64,000 nucleotides of DNA from Streptomyces galbus (lineage in GTDB: Bacteria > Actinomycetota > Actinomycetes > Streptomycetales > Streptomycetaceae), in contig NZ_SZPR01000020.1 in NCBI RefSeq assembly GCF_005280195.1, positions 1 through 64,000 of the forward strand. Direction: 5' to 3'. Below are positions 41,893 to 50,321 of this stretch, one piece after another. The translations under genes and the position numbers were made by a program. The notes under the pieces were generated by a model that ran no database searches, had not been told where the DNA came from, and saw only the letters and a program-made list of their open reading frames with translations. The first letter of the stretch is position 1, and every line of letters begins with the position of its first letter.

Positions 41893-41924
41893 GAGGGGCC
41901 CCGGGACGGTGCCCGGGGCCCCTC
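41893..41924. terminator. Bidirectional terminator after rtcB
   Basis: GAGGGGCCCCGGG and CCCGGGGCCCCTC pair perfectly (13 base pairs, 6-base loop) in the 41-base gap between convergent genes. Confidence 0.88.
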
Positions 41925-41930
41925 CTCCGG

Positions 41931-42764
41931 TCACGGCCGACTGGGCATGCTCGCTTGGCCGTTGCCCAGGCGCCACCGGCGCAGATGGCAGCTCTGGATC
42001 GTCCTGCCGAGTGCCTCCGCCGCCGCTGCCGGACTGACGCTGCCGAGGAGGATCCGGTCCTCCTCCTCCGTCCAGCGGCGCCGGGTGTGTGCGGCTCTCA
42101 TGCCCGCAGGGCGAGACCAGGCCGGGAGCAGCGCGGCGGCGGCCCGTTTGCGCTCCAATGACAGGCAGCCGGGGTAGTAGAGGTCCGCGGCCAGGCGCTG
42201 GGCCACCGCCATCGTGTAGAGGATGTTGAAGACGTTGTCGCGGGCGTTGCGCCTGAGGTTGCGCTCGGCGCCCGTCGTGTCCCTGCAGTAGTCGCGCAGG
42301 AAGCCCGCGACAGCCGCGCTCGCCGTGGCCAGGGAGACGAAGGGGAAGCCCTTGCCGGTGAAGCCGACGGAGCCGTCCGCGTCGATCAGCCCCCGCAGGT
42401 AGTCGCGCCGGGAGAACTCCCCGGCGGGCGGAGCGATCGTCACCGACTTGCGGCCGTACGGCAGGCCGCATGCGTTGAGCCGTGTCCTGGCCTCGAGGGA
42501 GCACAGGGTCCACGTGGCCGAGGTGTGGACCTCGGCGAAGTTGGTGGACCTGGTGCGCTCGGTGACACTGCTGTTGTACGGCGTCAGCCGCTGGAACTCG
42601 CGCAGCAGACCGACGTCCTGGCTGTTGAGTTCCACCGACAACTTGCCCTTCTGCCCGACACCTTGCTGCAGGTGCCCGTCCGCCTGCAGGAACCCGAACA
42701 TATAGGCGTACTCGGGAACCCGGAGGTCCATGAACCGGTGAGTGACAGGCTCGCAGTCAGCCAT
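41931..42764 (-). CDS. Free-standing LAGLIDADG homing endonuclease-like protein with C-terminal Myb/SANT-like motif
   Basis: A 277-residue protein with two LAGLIDADG helices: AYMFGFLQADGHL (about 20-32) and DYLRGLIDADGSVGF (about 121-135), so one chain could form a monomeric two-repeat nuclease; both acidic residues needed for cleavage are present. The C-terminus carries RRRWTEEEDRILLGS and a following helix (EALGRTIQSCHLRRWRLG) that look like a Myb/SANT or HTH DNA-binding unit. It is not inside an intein or intron that I can detect, and it ends 41 bases from intact rtcB. Alternatively it is a domesticated regulator. Confidence 0.8.
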   Translation of the reverse strand: MADCEPVTHRFMDLRVPEYAYMFGFLQADGHLQQGVGQKGKLSVELNSQDVGLLREFQRLTPYNSSVTERTRSTNFAEVHTSATWTLCSLEARTRLNACGLPYGRKSVTIAPPAGEFSRRDYLRGLIDADGSVGFTGKGFPFVSLATASAAVAGFLRDYCRDTTGAERNLRRNARDNVFNILYTMAVAQRLAADLYYPGCLSLERKRAAAALLPAWSRPAGMRAAHTRRRWTEEEDRILLGSVSPAAAAEALGRTIQSCHLRRWRLGNGQASMPSRP

Positions 42765-42902
42765 GGGAAGCCCCCACTTCCATGCTGGTCAGGCCCTCGG
42801 CCGGGGGTGTCCGGGCGAGGGCCTGACGAGTTGATCGTGTGGCGAGCCTAGGTCGGCGGTTCGGTGACCGGACGGGTGATCGACCAGCTTCACCCCTGTG
42901 GG

Positions 42903-44162
42903 TTAACTCAGCCGCTTCTCCAGCAGGGTCACCGCGTACGGGCTGCCCGTGCCGTTCGGTTCGGCCTGTTGTTCTCCTGTGACGCGGTAGCCCGCCTTCT
43001 CGTAGTACGCGCGCAGGCGCGGGTTCGTGGCGAGGCAGTCCAGGCGGGCGTGGGTGCGGCCGGTGGCCCGGATGCGGGACTCGGCGTGGGCCAGGAGGTG
43101 GCGGCCCGTGCCCGGTGGGGCCGTGTGCGGGGTGACCATCAGGCGGTGGATGTAACCGGCGTCCGCGGGGCGGGGGCCCCAGGCCGCGAGGTCGGTCCAC
43201 CACAGCTCGTAGGCGCCGGTCAGGTGGGGGCCGGTGTGGGCCAGCCAGACCTCGCCCTCGCGCATGCGGTGCAGGAAGTGTTCCTCGTTCTTGGCACCGG
43301 GCCGCCACTGGTCGATGCCGCGGGCCTGCTGCCACAGGGCCGCCGTGGAGTACAGGCGCACCAGCGCGGGCGCGTCGGCGGGGGTCGCCCGGCGGTACAC
43401 CGGCTCCGGCCGGCCGGCGGGCGGCTCCTCCAGGTAGCGGGCGCGCAAGGCCGCCTTCAGGGCGTCGGTGTCCATCCCGAGGGCCGTGCCGACGTACGCG
43501 TCGACCGAGCCGTACCGCTCGCGCAGCGCCGCCAGGAACAGGCGCATCACCGGGGCGGGTGTCGTGCCGAAGGCCGGCCAGGTGGGGGTGCGGCCGCCGT
43601 TGCGGGCGCTCCACTCCGCCAGCAGGGCGCCGGTGGCCAGGGCGGTGAGGGTGAAGTCCTCGACGATCGTGTCCTCGGGGACGTCGAGCAGGGCCAGCAC
43701 CAGGGCGGCCAGTTCGCCGGTGCGGTCCTTGCCCGACGCGCAGTGGAAGACCACCGGTTCGCGTGCGTCCGCGATCAGCTCCAGGGCCGTGCGGATCTCC
43801 TCGCGGCCGTCGTCGGCCACTTCCATGAAGCGGTCCGCGAGGTAGGGGCCCGGGTCGACGTCCGCCGTCAGGGCGGCCTGGTCGTAGGGGCGGTGCTCGA
43901 TGCTCAGGTGGTGGTACGTGAAGGAGGCGTCCTCGGGGACCCGGCCGCGCGCCTCGATCTCCCAGCCGTGGCGCAGGTCGATCACCGTGCCCGTGCCCAG
44001 GGCGAGGAAGCGGTCCCAGTCGGTGGTGCCGGGGCGCAGCTTGCCCAGGGAGTCGGAGCGGTACAGCCGGCCGGGCCGGACCCGGTGGCGGCCGTCCGCG
44101 GTGCGGTAGCCGCCCAGGTCGCGGAAGTTGTGCAGGGCGTCGAAGGGTATGTGCCGGTCCAC
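42903..44162 (-). CDS. Tyrosine phosphatase-GNAT acetyltransferase fusion
   Basis: A 419-residue two-domain protein. Residues 1-240 are a tyrosine/lipid phosphatase (Y_phosphatase3-like): FRDLGGYRTADGR, and the P-loop with nucleophile C141 and R147 in HCASGKDRTG. Residues 246-415 are a GNAT N-acetyltransferase (RRATPADAPALVRLY, then IHRLMVTPHTAPPGTGRHLL with the acetyl-CoA loop, and NPRLRAYYEKAGYRV). Frame and spacing are continuous, so the fusion is real in this sequence. The phosphatase could act on a phosphotyrosine protein or phosphoinositide; the acetyltransferase substrate is unknown. Confidence 0.85.
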   Translation of the reverse strand: MDRHIPFDALHNFRDLGGYRTADGRHRVRPGRLYRSDSLGKLRPGTTDWDRFLALGTGTVIDLRHGWEIEARGRVPEDASFTYHHLSIEHRPYDQAALTADVDPGPYLADRFMEVADDGREEIRTALELIADAREPVVFHCASGKDRTGELAALVLALLDVPEDTIVEDFTLTALATGALLAEWSARNGGRTPTWPAFGTTPAPVMRLFLAALRERYGSVDAYVGTALGMDTDALKAALRARYLEEPPAGRPEPVYRRATPADAPALVRLYSTAALWQQARGIDQWRPGAKNEEHFLHRMREGEVWLAHTGPHLTGAYELWWTDLAAWGPRPADAGYIHRLMVTPHTAPPGTGRHLLAHAESRIRATGRTHARLDCLATNPRLRAYYEKAGYRVTGEQQAEPNGTGSPYAVTLLEKRLS

Positions 44163-44173
44163 GCCGCCCCGTC

Positions 44174-44959
44174 CTACCGCTGTTCCCGGTGGATCTTGGT
44201 GTTGGACGCCTGGGCGCGTGGGCGCAGGACGAGCAGGTCGACGTTGACGTGGCTGGGGCGGGTGACGGCCCAGGTGATGGTGTCGGCCACGTCGTCCGCG
44301 GTGAGCGGTTCGGCGACGCCCTCGTAGACCTTGGCCGCCTTCTCGCGGTCGCCGCCGAAGCGGGTCAGCGCGAACTCGTCGGTCTTGACCATGCCGGGCG
44401 CGATCTCGATGACGCGGACGGGCTTGCCGACGATCTCCAGCCGGAGCGTCTCGGCGAGGACGTGGGCGCCGTGCTTGGCGGCGACGTAGCCCCCGCCGCC
44501 CTCGTAGGTGCTGTGCGCGGCCGTCGACGACACCACGACGACCGTGCCGTCGCCGCTCGCCTCCAGCTTGGGGAGCAGGGCCTGGGTGACGTTCAGGGTG
44601 CCGAGGACGTTGGTCTCGTACATCGTGCGCCAGTCCTGCGGGTCGCCGGTGGCGACCGGGTCGGCGCCGAGCGCGCCGCCCGCGTTGTTCACGAGCACGC
44701 CGATGGTCTTGAAGGCGGTGGCGAACTCGTCGACGGCCGCGCGGTCGGTGACGTCGAGGCGGTACGCGGTCGCGGAGCCGCCGGCCTCGGTGATCTCCTT
44801 GGCGAGCGCCTCGATGCGGTCCTCGCGGCGGGCGGTGAGGACGACGCGGTAGCCGGCCGCGGCGAGCCGGCGGGCCGTGGCGGCGCCGATGCCGCTGCTC
44901 GCGCCCGTCACGACGGCGATGCGGGAGGCGGCGGACGGGGCGGCGGGGGCGGTGGCCAT
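44174..44959 (-). CDS. Short-chain dehydrogenase/reductase
   Basis: A 261-residue classical SDR. The cofactor motif is TGASSGIGAATARRL, with RR after the second strand favouring NADPH. NNAGGALG follows, then catalytic Ser (VVVSSTAAHS) and YVAAK. It resembles YdfG/serine-type dehydrogenases with broad specificity for hydroxy acids. The ATG at 44959 follows GAGTCGTCC. It lies 11 bases upstream of the phosphatase-GNAT gene on the same strand, probably one transcript. Confidence 0.88.
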   Translation of the reverse strand: MATAPAAPSAASRIAVVTGASSGIGAATARRLAAAGYRVVLTARREDRIEALAKEITEAGGSATAYRLDVTDRAAVDEFATAFKTIGVLVNNAGGALGADPVATGDPQDWRTMYETNVLGTLNVTQALLPKLEASGDGTVVVVSSTAAHSTYEGGGGYVAAKHGAHVLAETLRLEIVGKPVRVIEIAPGMVKTDEFALTRFGGDREKAAKVYEGVAEPLTADDVADTITWAVTRPSHVNVDLLVLRPRAQASNTKIHREQR

Positions 44960-45083
44960 GGAGGACGACTCCTCGTGCGGACGACGGGTGGCCCCGTCAG
45001 GATAAGCGGGGCGCCTGTCGCGCCGTGGGGCCGGTGGGGCGCTGGCCGTTGGGGGGGGCGCGGGGAGACCGGGGGCTGGGAAG

Positions 45084-45125
45084 TCGGGCGGTCGGGCGGT
45101 CGGGCGGTCGGGCGGTCGGTCGGTC
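45084..45125 (+). repeat. Short tandem repeat array
   Basis: Four direct copies of TCGGGCGG (45084-45115) are followed by two and a half copies of TCGG. It lies in the gap between the YnfA-like and SDR genes and has no coding role. Confidence 0.9.
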
Positions 45126-45157
45126 TCCGTGGGCCGCCCGCGTTCGGCCGCCCGCGG

Positions 45158-45493
45158 TCAGTTCCCGCGCGGCGCGTACATGATCACCGCCATGCCCGCC
45201 AGGCAGACCAGGGCGCCCGTGACGTCCCAGCGGTCCGGGCGGTAGCCGTCGGCGACCGCGCCCCACGCGAGCGAGCCCGCGACGAAGACGCCGCCGTACG
45301 CCGCGAGGATCCGGCCGAAGTGGGCGTCGGGCTGGAACGTGGCGGCGAAGCCGTAGGCGCCGAGCGCCAGGACGCCCCCGGTGATCCACAGCCAGCCGCG
45401 GTGTTCGCGCACGCCCTGCCAGACTAGCCAGGCCCCGCCGATTTCGAGGAGCGCGGCGACGACGAAGAGGGCGACGGAGCGGAGGATCGGCAT
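45158..45493 (-). CDS. YnfA family (UPF0060) membrane protein
   Basis: A 111-residue small membrane protein with four helices (about 5-23, 32-51, 62-80, 90-106). The family patterns ALLEIGGAWLVWQGVRE, FQPDAHFGRILAAYGGVFV and DRWDVTGALVCLAGMAVIMYAPR are complete. YnfA proteins resemble small multidrug resistance transporters. The gene stands alone. Confidence 0.93.
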   Translation of the reverse strand: MPILRSVALFVVAALLEIGGAWLVWQGVREHRGWLWITGGVLALGAYGFAATFQPDAHFGRILAAYGGVFVAGSLAWGAVADGYRPDRWDVTGALVCLAGMAVIMYAPRGN

Positions 45494-45624
45494 GGGGGCA
45501 GCTTCGCAGACGGCCCGGCGCGGGGCCCGGTTCGGGTGACGTCACCTGTTGGAGGGCGCCTGTGGGGCGGCGGGCGGGGGATACATCACCAGGTCCTGTG
45601 GGTCCGGTCGGCCGAGGAGTGACA

Positions 45625-46131
45625 GTGGTGGTGGCAGTGGGCGGCAGGCGCCGTGCGCGGGTTCTCGCTCTGGGGTGGGTGGCGGCCGCGGTGCCGGTGG
45701 TGGTCGCCCTCGCCGCCGGACCGGCCCGGGCCCAGGAGCCGGCGCCGGGGGCCGGTCTCACCTACCACGGCTACGCGGCGCTCGACGGCGGCCGCGTCGA
45801 CGTCCGGCTGACCCCGCGCAACCACGGGCCGTCGGCGGTCCCCGACGCGACGGTGCGGCTGCGCTGGTCGGTGCCGCTCGCCCGGCGCGCGCAGCCGCTG
45901 CCGCCCGGGTGCGCGCGCACCGGTGAGCGGGACGTGATGTGCCGTACGGGCGCGCTGGACGCGGACGGGTGGGGCGGGGAGCTGGTGCTCGGGGTGTGGC
46001 TGCGGGGGCGTCCGGCGGAGGTGACGCTGGACATCGCCACGGTGTGGGCCGCCGGGGCGGTGGACCGCGACCGGGGGAACGACCGGCAGCGGCTGCTGGT
46101 GCTGGACACCGGCGACACGTACTCCTTCTGA
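45625..46131 (+). CDS. Secreted hypothetical protein
   Basis: About 168 residues. A signal peptide precedes QEPAPGAG (basic RRRAR then a Val/Ala core ending ARA). The mature part (about 130 residues) is beta-rich with a DUF11-like/Ig-like look (RNHGPSAVPDATVRLRWSVPL) and two Cys that may form a disulfide (PPGCARTG, VMCRTG). Several GTG codons lie close together; 45625 is taken because GAGGAG ends 5 bases before it. Its stop is 14 bases before the MarR gene. Confidence 0.6.
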   Translation: MVVAVGGRRRARVLALGWVAAAVPVVVALAAGPARAQEPAPGAGLTYHGYAALDGGRVDVRLTPRNHGPSAVPDATVRLRWSVPLARRAQPLPPGCARTGERDVMCRTGALDADGWGGELVLGVWLRGRPAEVTLDIATVWAAGAVDRDRGNDRQRLLVLDTGDTYSF

Positions 46132-46145
46132 CGGGTGGTGCACGG

Positions 46146-46676
46146 ATGTCCGGCTACTCCGGGTACGCGCGGGTCCGGCTGCTCGACGAGCTGTCCGTCG
46201 TCTCCCACCGCTACGTCGCCTCGTACGCGCTGTTCAACCAGGCCGTCGCCGACCGCCTGGGCCTGCACCCGACCGATCTGCAGTGCCTGAACCTGCTCAC
46301 GCTGGAGCCGGGCCCGGTGACCACCGGCCGGATCGCCCAGCTCACGGGCCTGACGACCGGGTCGGCGACGCGGCTGGTGGACCGGCTGGAGCGGGCCGGG
46401 TACGTCCGCCGGGAGCGGGACGCGGCCGACCGGCGCAAGGTGCTGGTGGCGACGGTGCCGGAGCGGATCGCGGAGTTCCGGCGGATGTGGGAGCGGCTGG
46501 GCGGCGACCGCTCGGCGCTGTTCGAGGACCTGCAGGAGGAGGAACTCGCGGCGATCGTCGGCCACATGAGGCGGACGGTGCAGTTCAGCGGCGAGCAGAT
46601 CGCCCGGCTCAGGTCCGGCGGCGCACGCCGCGCGGGGATCGGCGAACGGGAGGCGTCCCGGGCCGACACCCCTTAA
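46146..46676 (+). CDS. MarR family transcriptional regulator
   Basis: A 176-residue winged helix regulator. The recognition region is GRIAQLTGLTTGSATRLVDRLERAGYVRRERDAADRRKVLVA, split here as helix-turn-helix and wing. The flanking helices for dimerization are present. No ligand can be inferred. It follows the secreted protein gene closely and lies 26 bases ahead of the mycothiol-type enzyme gene, so all three may share a transcript. Confidence 0.9.
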   Translation: MSGYSGYARVRLLDELSVVSHRYVASYALFNQAVADRLGLHPTDLQCLNLLTLEPGPVTTGRIAQLTGLTTGSATRLVDRLERAGYVRRERDAADRRKVLVATVPERIAEFRRMWERLGGDRSALFEDLQEEELAAIVGHMRRTVQFSGEQIARLRSGGARRAGIGEREASRADTP

Positions 46677-46702
46677 GGGGGCGTCTCGTCCAGCGTGCGG
46701 GC

Positions 46703-47515
46703 ATGACCGTCCTCGGCTACGACCGTTGCTGTGCCGAACTGCTCATGCAGACCGACCTGTTGAGAGCGCTGGTCGCGGATGCGGACCCGTCCGTCGCGGT
46801 GCCGGGCTGTCCCGGGTGGAACCTCGCTCAGCTGCTGCGGCACGTCGGCGGCGCCCACCGCTGGGCGGAGGCGGTCGTGCGGACCCGCTCGGCGGAGCCC
46901 GTGCCGCACGACCTGGTCGACGAGGTCGCCGGGTACGCGCACGAGACGCCGGAGGCGCTGGACGCCTGGCTCGCCGACGGGGCGCGGCACCTGGTGGAGG
47001 CGTTGCGGGGTGCCGGGCCCGACGTGCCGGTGTGGTCGCCGGGGCCCGGCAGGACGGCGCTGTTCTGGGCGCGCCGCATGCTGCACGAGACCGTCGTCCA
47101 CCGGGCCGACGCATCCCGGGCGGTGGGCGCGCCGTTCGCCGTCGCGCGGGACGTGGCGCTGGACGCCGTGGACGAGTGGATGGGGTTCGGGTCGGCGCCG
47201 GAGCTGGTCGAGCCGGCGCCCGGGGTGGTGCCGCTGCTGGGGCCGGGCCGCACCCTGCACGTCCGTGCGACCGGCACGGGCACCGACGCCGCCGTCGAGG
47301 CCGCCGCGGAGTGGCTGGTCGACCTGAGCGGCGACGCCGTGGCCTGGCGCCGCGCCCACGCGGAGGCCGCGGTGACGGTACGGGCCGCGCCGGCCGACCT
47401 CGTGCTGCTGCTGTACGGCCGGTACACCGCCGACGACCGGCGCGTGGAGGTCCAGGGCGACCGGGCGCTGCTGGACCTGTGGCTGGAGCGGACGAGCTTC
47501 TGGCTGCGGGAGTGA
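46703..47515 (+). CDS. Maleylpyruvate isomerase/mycothiol-dependent enzyme family protein
   Basis: A 270-residue protein of the MDMPI/DinB-like fold. The N-terminal signature PGCPGWNLAQLLRHVGGAHRWAE and the metal-site His in ARRMLHETVVHRADA match, and the C-terminal MDMPI domain (about 170-265) is present (LLLLYGRYTADD). The family uses mycothiol in isomerization, transfer or detoxification; this member's substrate is unknown. Confidence 0.88.
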   Translation: MTVLGYDRCCAELLMQTDLLRALVADADPSVAVPGCPGWNLAQLLRHVGGAHRWAEAVVRTRSAEPVPHDLVDEVAGYAHETPEALDAWLADGARHLVEALRGAGPDVPVWSPGPGRTALFWARRMLHETVVHRADASRAVGAPFAVARDVALDAVDEWMGFGSAPELVEPAPGVVPLLGPGRTLHVRATGTGTDAAVEAAAEWLVDLSGDAVAWRRAHAEAAVTVRAAPADLVLLLYGRYTADDRRVEVQGDRALLDLWLERTSFWLRE

Positions 47516-47536
47516 GCGGGCCGGCCGGGCGCGGGG

Positions 47537-48397
47537 TCAGCGCGCGGCCTGGGCGTACGCCGTCGGCGGGACGCCCACGGTCGCGGTGAAGTCGCGGACC
47601 AGGTGGGCCTGGTCGGCGTAGCCGAGGTCGGCGGCGAGGGCGGCCCAGTCGACCGCGCGCTCGGTCTCGGCCCGCTCCAGGGCCTCGTGGATGCGGTAGC
47701 GCAGGATGACCCACTTGGGGCCGACACCGACGTAGGCCGAGAAGAGGCGTTGCAGCAGCCGCACGGACAGGCCCTCGGTGCGGGCGAAGTCGGCGACGCG
47801 GCGGATGCCGCGGTCGGTGCGGATGCGCTCGACGAGGGACATGGCGAGGTCGGCCTGGGGGTCGGGTCGGGGGCTGAGGGAGAGCAGGAAGGCGTCGAGG
47901 GCGGCGACGCGGGCGTCCTCCTCGGGCGGGTCCAGGACGGCGGCGACCCTGTCCTGCGTGGTCCGCGGGAGGTGGATGGCGGGCGTGGTCGGCGTGGCCT
48001 GTGGGGCCGGGCCTGCCGGCGCCTCGGGGAAGCGGACGCGGCGGCCGGTCCAGTCGGACACGGGGCGGTCCGGGAAGAAGGGGCGGAAGCCGCCCGGCCG
48101 GAACTGGATGCCGCAGACCCGGCCCCGCCCCTGGAGCTGCTGCGTGAACAGCTCCAGCCCGACGCCGGACACCTCGGCGAACGGGGCCTGTCCCTCGAAG
48201 TGCTGGAAGACGATGTTGACCGACGGGTGCGGGACGACGTGGGACGCGTACGGCTGGGGGAGGTCCCAGTCGATCAGCCAGTAGTGCTCCAGGTAGGGGC
48301 GCAGGGCCTCGGCGGGTTCGCGGCGGCGGAAGCGCACGCGGGAGAACAGCTCGGCGGCGTCCACGATGCCTCGGGTGTCACGGCGGGGAGCGGCCAT
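47537..48397 (-). CDS. AraC family transcriptional regulator
   Basis: A 286-residue regulator with a ligand-type N-terminal domain (YLEHYWLIDWDLPQPY, then GIQFRPGGFRPFF; the DUF6597-type AraC sensor) and a C-terminal AraC double helix-turn-helix (IRRVADFARTEGLSVRLLQRLFSAYVGVGPKWVILRYR, split as helices, then LAADLGYADQAHLVRDF). It lies upstream of and divergent from the luciferase-like gene across a 126-base gap and may control it. Confidence 0.9.
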   Translation of the reverse strand: MAAPRRDTRGIVDAAELFSRVRFRRREPAEALRPYLEHYWLIDWDLPQPYASHVVPHPSVNIVFQHFEGQAPFAEVSGVGLELFTQQLQGRGRVCGIQFRPGGFRPFFPDRPVSDWTGRRVRFPEAPAGPAPQATPTTPAIHLPRTTQDRVAAVLDPPEEDARVAALDAFLLSLSPRPDPQADLAMSLVERIRTDRGIRRVADFARTEGLSVRLLQRLFSAYVGVGPKWVILRYRIHEALERAETERAVDWAALAADLGYADQAHLVRDFTATVGVPPTAYAQAAR

Positions 48398-48483
48398 GCG
48401 GCGATCGTAGGACGGGGGTCCGACAGCCGCAGGGGAGCACGGGGGCGGGACGGAATACGGAGACGGGGGCCACTGTTTGCCCG

Positions 48484-48501
48484 TATAGTTTAATCGTCAA
48501 C
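48484..48501 (+). promoter_or_regulatory. AT-rich promoter/operator candidate for the luciferase-like operon
   Basis: TATAGT (48484-48489) is a good -10 candidate in an otherwise GC-rich region and overlaps an imperfect inverted repeat GTTTA-ATCG-TCAAC (48488-48501). No clear -35 is seen. It is 23 bases ahead of the start of the monooxygenase gene, so transcription would begin close to the ribosome binding site GGAGGG. Confidence 0.4.
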
Positions 48502-48523
48502 CAAATGCGGAGGGTGAGCGGCC

Positions 48524-49633
48524 ATGCAGTTCGGGATCTTCACGGTCGGCGACGTCACGCCGGACCCCACCACGGGGCGTACGCCGACCGAGCGCGAGCG
48601 GATCAAGGCCATGGTCGCCATCGCGCTCAAGGCCGAGGAGGTCGGCCTGGACGTCTTCGCGACCGGCGAGCACCACAACCCGCCGTTCGTGCCGTCCTCC
48701 CCGACGACGATGCTCGGCTACATAGCGGCGCAGACGCAGCGGCTGGTCCTGTCCACCTCCACCACGCTCATCACCACCAACGACCCGGTGAAGATCGCGG
48801 AGGACTTCGCGATGCTGCAGCACCTCGCCGACGGCCGGGTGGACCTGATGATGGGCCGCGGCAACACCGGCCCGGTCTACCCCTGGTTCGGCAAGGACAT
48901 CCGCCAGGGCATCAACCTCGCCGTGGAGAACTACGCGCTGCTGCACCGGCTGTGGCGCGAGGACGTCGTGGACTGGGAGGGCAGGTTCCGCACCCCGCTG
49001 CAGGGCTTCACCTCCACCCCGCGGCCCCTGGACGGGGTCCCGCCGTTCGTCTGGCACGGCTCGATCCGCTCGCCCGAGATCGCCGAGCAGGCCGCGTACT
49101 ACGGTGACGGCTTCTTCCACAACAACATCTTCTGGCCCGCCGACCACACCAAGCGGATGGTCGAGCTCTACCGCAACCGGTACGCGCACTACGGCCACGG
49201 CACGCCCGAGCAGGCCATCGTCGGCCTCGGCGGCCAGGTGTTCATGCGCCCGAACTCCCAGGACGCGGTCCGCGAGTTCCGCCCCTACTTCGACAACGCA
49301 CCGGTCTACGGCCACGGGCCCTCGCTGGAGGACTTCACCGAGCAGACCCCGCTGACCGTCGGCTCCCCGCAGCAGGTCATCGAGAAGACGCTGGCCTTCC
49401 GCGAGTACGCCGGTGACTACCAGCGCCAGCTGTTCCTGATGGACCACGCCGGGCTGCCCCTGAAGACCGTGCTGGAGCAGATCGACCTGCTGGGCGAGGA
49501 GGTCGTACCGGTGCTGCGCAAGGAGTTCGCGGCGGGCCGCCCGGCCGGCGTGCCCGAGGCGCCGACCCACACCTCCCTGCTCGCCGCCGCCCGCAAGGGC
49601 CAGGACGTCGAGGACCAGGAGGTCGTGGCATGA
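48524..49633 (+). CDS. LLM-class flavin-dependent monooxygenase, CE1758 family
   Basis: A 369-residue luciferase-like FMN-dependent monooxygenase. The TIM-barrel start is MQFGIFTVGDV, with EHHNPPF, STSTTLITTNDPVKIAEDFAMLQHL split in the core and GRGNTGPVYPWFG in the active-site loop. It fits the CE1758 family, which is always paired with an FMN reductase of the CE1759 family, the next gene here. The organic substrate is unknown. It overlaps the reductase gene (ATGA). Confidence 0.88.
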   Translation: MQFGIFTVGDVTPDPTTGRTPTERERIKAMVAIALKAEEVGLDVFATGEHHNPPFVPSSPTTMLGYIAAQTQRLVLSTSTTLITTNDPVKIAEDFAMLQHLADGRVDLMMGRGNTGPVYPWFGKDIRQGINLAVENYALLHRLWREDVVDWEGRFRTPLQGFTSTPRPLDGVPPFVWHGSIRSPEIAEQAAYYGDGFFHNNIFWPADHTKRMVELYRNRYAHYGHGTPEQAIVGLGGQVFMRPNSQDAVREFRPYFDNAPVYGHGPSLEDFTEQTPLTVGSPQQVIEKTLAFREYAGDYQRQLFLMDHAGLPLKTVLEQIDLLGEEVVPVLRKEFAAGRPAGVPEAPTHTSLLAAARKGQDVEDQEVVA

Positions 49634-50259
49634 AGCTCGTCGTGGTGTCCGCGGGACTGAGCGTGCCGTCGTCGACGCGGCTGCTGGGGGACCGGCTGGC
49701 CGCGGCGGTGGAACGCCGGGCCGAGGACGTGGACGTGCAGGTGGTGGAGTTGCGGGACCTCGCCGTGGAGATCGCCCACCACTTCACCAACGGGTTCCCG
49801 GGGCGGGCGCTGGCCGCCGCGCTGGACGCGGTGACCGGGGCCGACGGCCTGATCGTCGTCACGCCCGTGTTCTCCGCGTCGTACAGCGGACTGTTCAAGT
49901 CCTTCTTCGACGTGCTGGACAAGGACGCGCTGACGGGTAAGCCGGTGCTGATCGCCGCGACCGGGGGCACGGCACGGCACTCGCTGGTCCTGGAGCACGC
50001 GCTGCGGCCGCTGTTCGCGTACCTGCGGGCCGTGGTCGTGCCCACCGGGGTCTACGCCGCGTCGGAGGACTGGGGCGGCACGGACGGCCTGGCCGACCGC
50101 GTCGAACGGGCGGCCGCCGAACTGACCACCCTCATGCAGGGCCTCACCCCGACCCACCGCACCCCGAAGTCCGACGTCGAGGTCACCCCCTTCGCCGAAC
50201 TTCTGACACAGGGCCCACCGCTCCCGCACCACGCCCACGACACGGTGAGAGCCCAGTAA
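49630..50259 (+). CDS. FMN reductase, CE1759 family (partner of the monooxygenase)
   Basis: A 209-residue NADPH-dependent flavodoxin-like FMN reductase (LVVVSAGLSVPSSTRLLGDRL, then VVTPVFSASYSGLFKSFFDVLD and ATGGTARHSLVLEHALRPLF). It presumably supplies reduced FMN to the upstream monooxygenase; the 4-base overlap supports a two-component enzyme. Confidence 0.9.
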   Translation: MKLVVVSAGLSVPSSTRLLGDRLAAAVERRAEDVDVQVVELRDLAVEIAHHFTNGFPGRALAAALDAVTGADGLIVVTPVFSASYSGLFKSFFDVLDKDALTGKPVLIAATGGTARHSLVLEHALRPLFAYLRAVVVPTGVYAASEDWGGTDGLADRVERAAAELTTLMQGLTPTHRTPKSDVEVTPFAELLTQGPPLPHHAHDTVRAQ

Positions 50260-50321
50260 GAAGCCCACCCCCACCCGTCCCACCCCCGCCCGACCGCCGG
50301 AGGCCTTGGCAGACTGGACCC

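Noticed and set aside
45084..45125. CRISPR-like repeat array.
   Set aside because: Units are 8 bases with no spacers, and there are no cas genes in the window.
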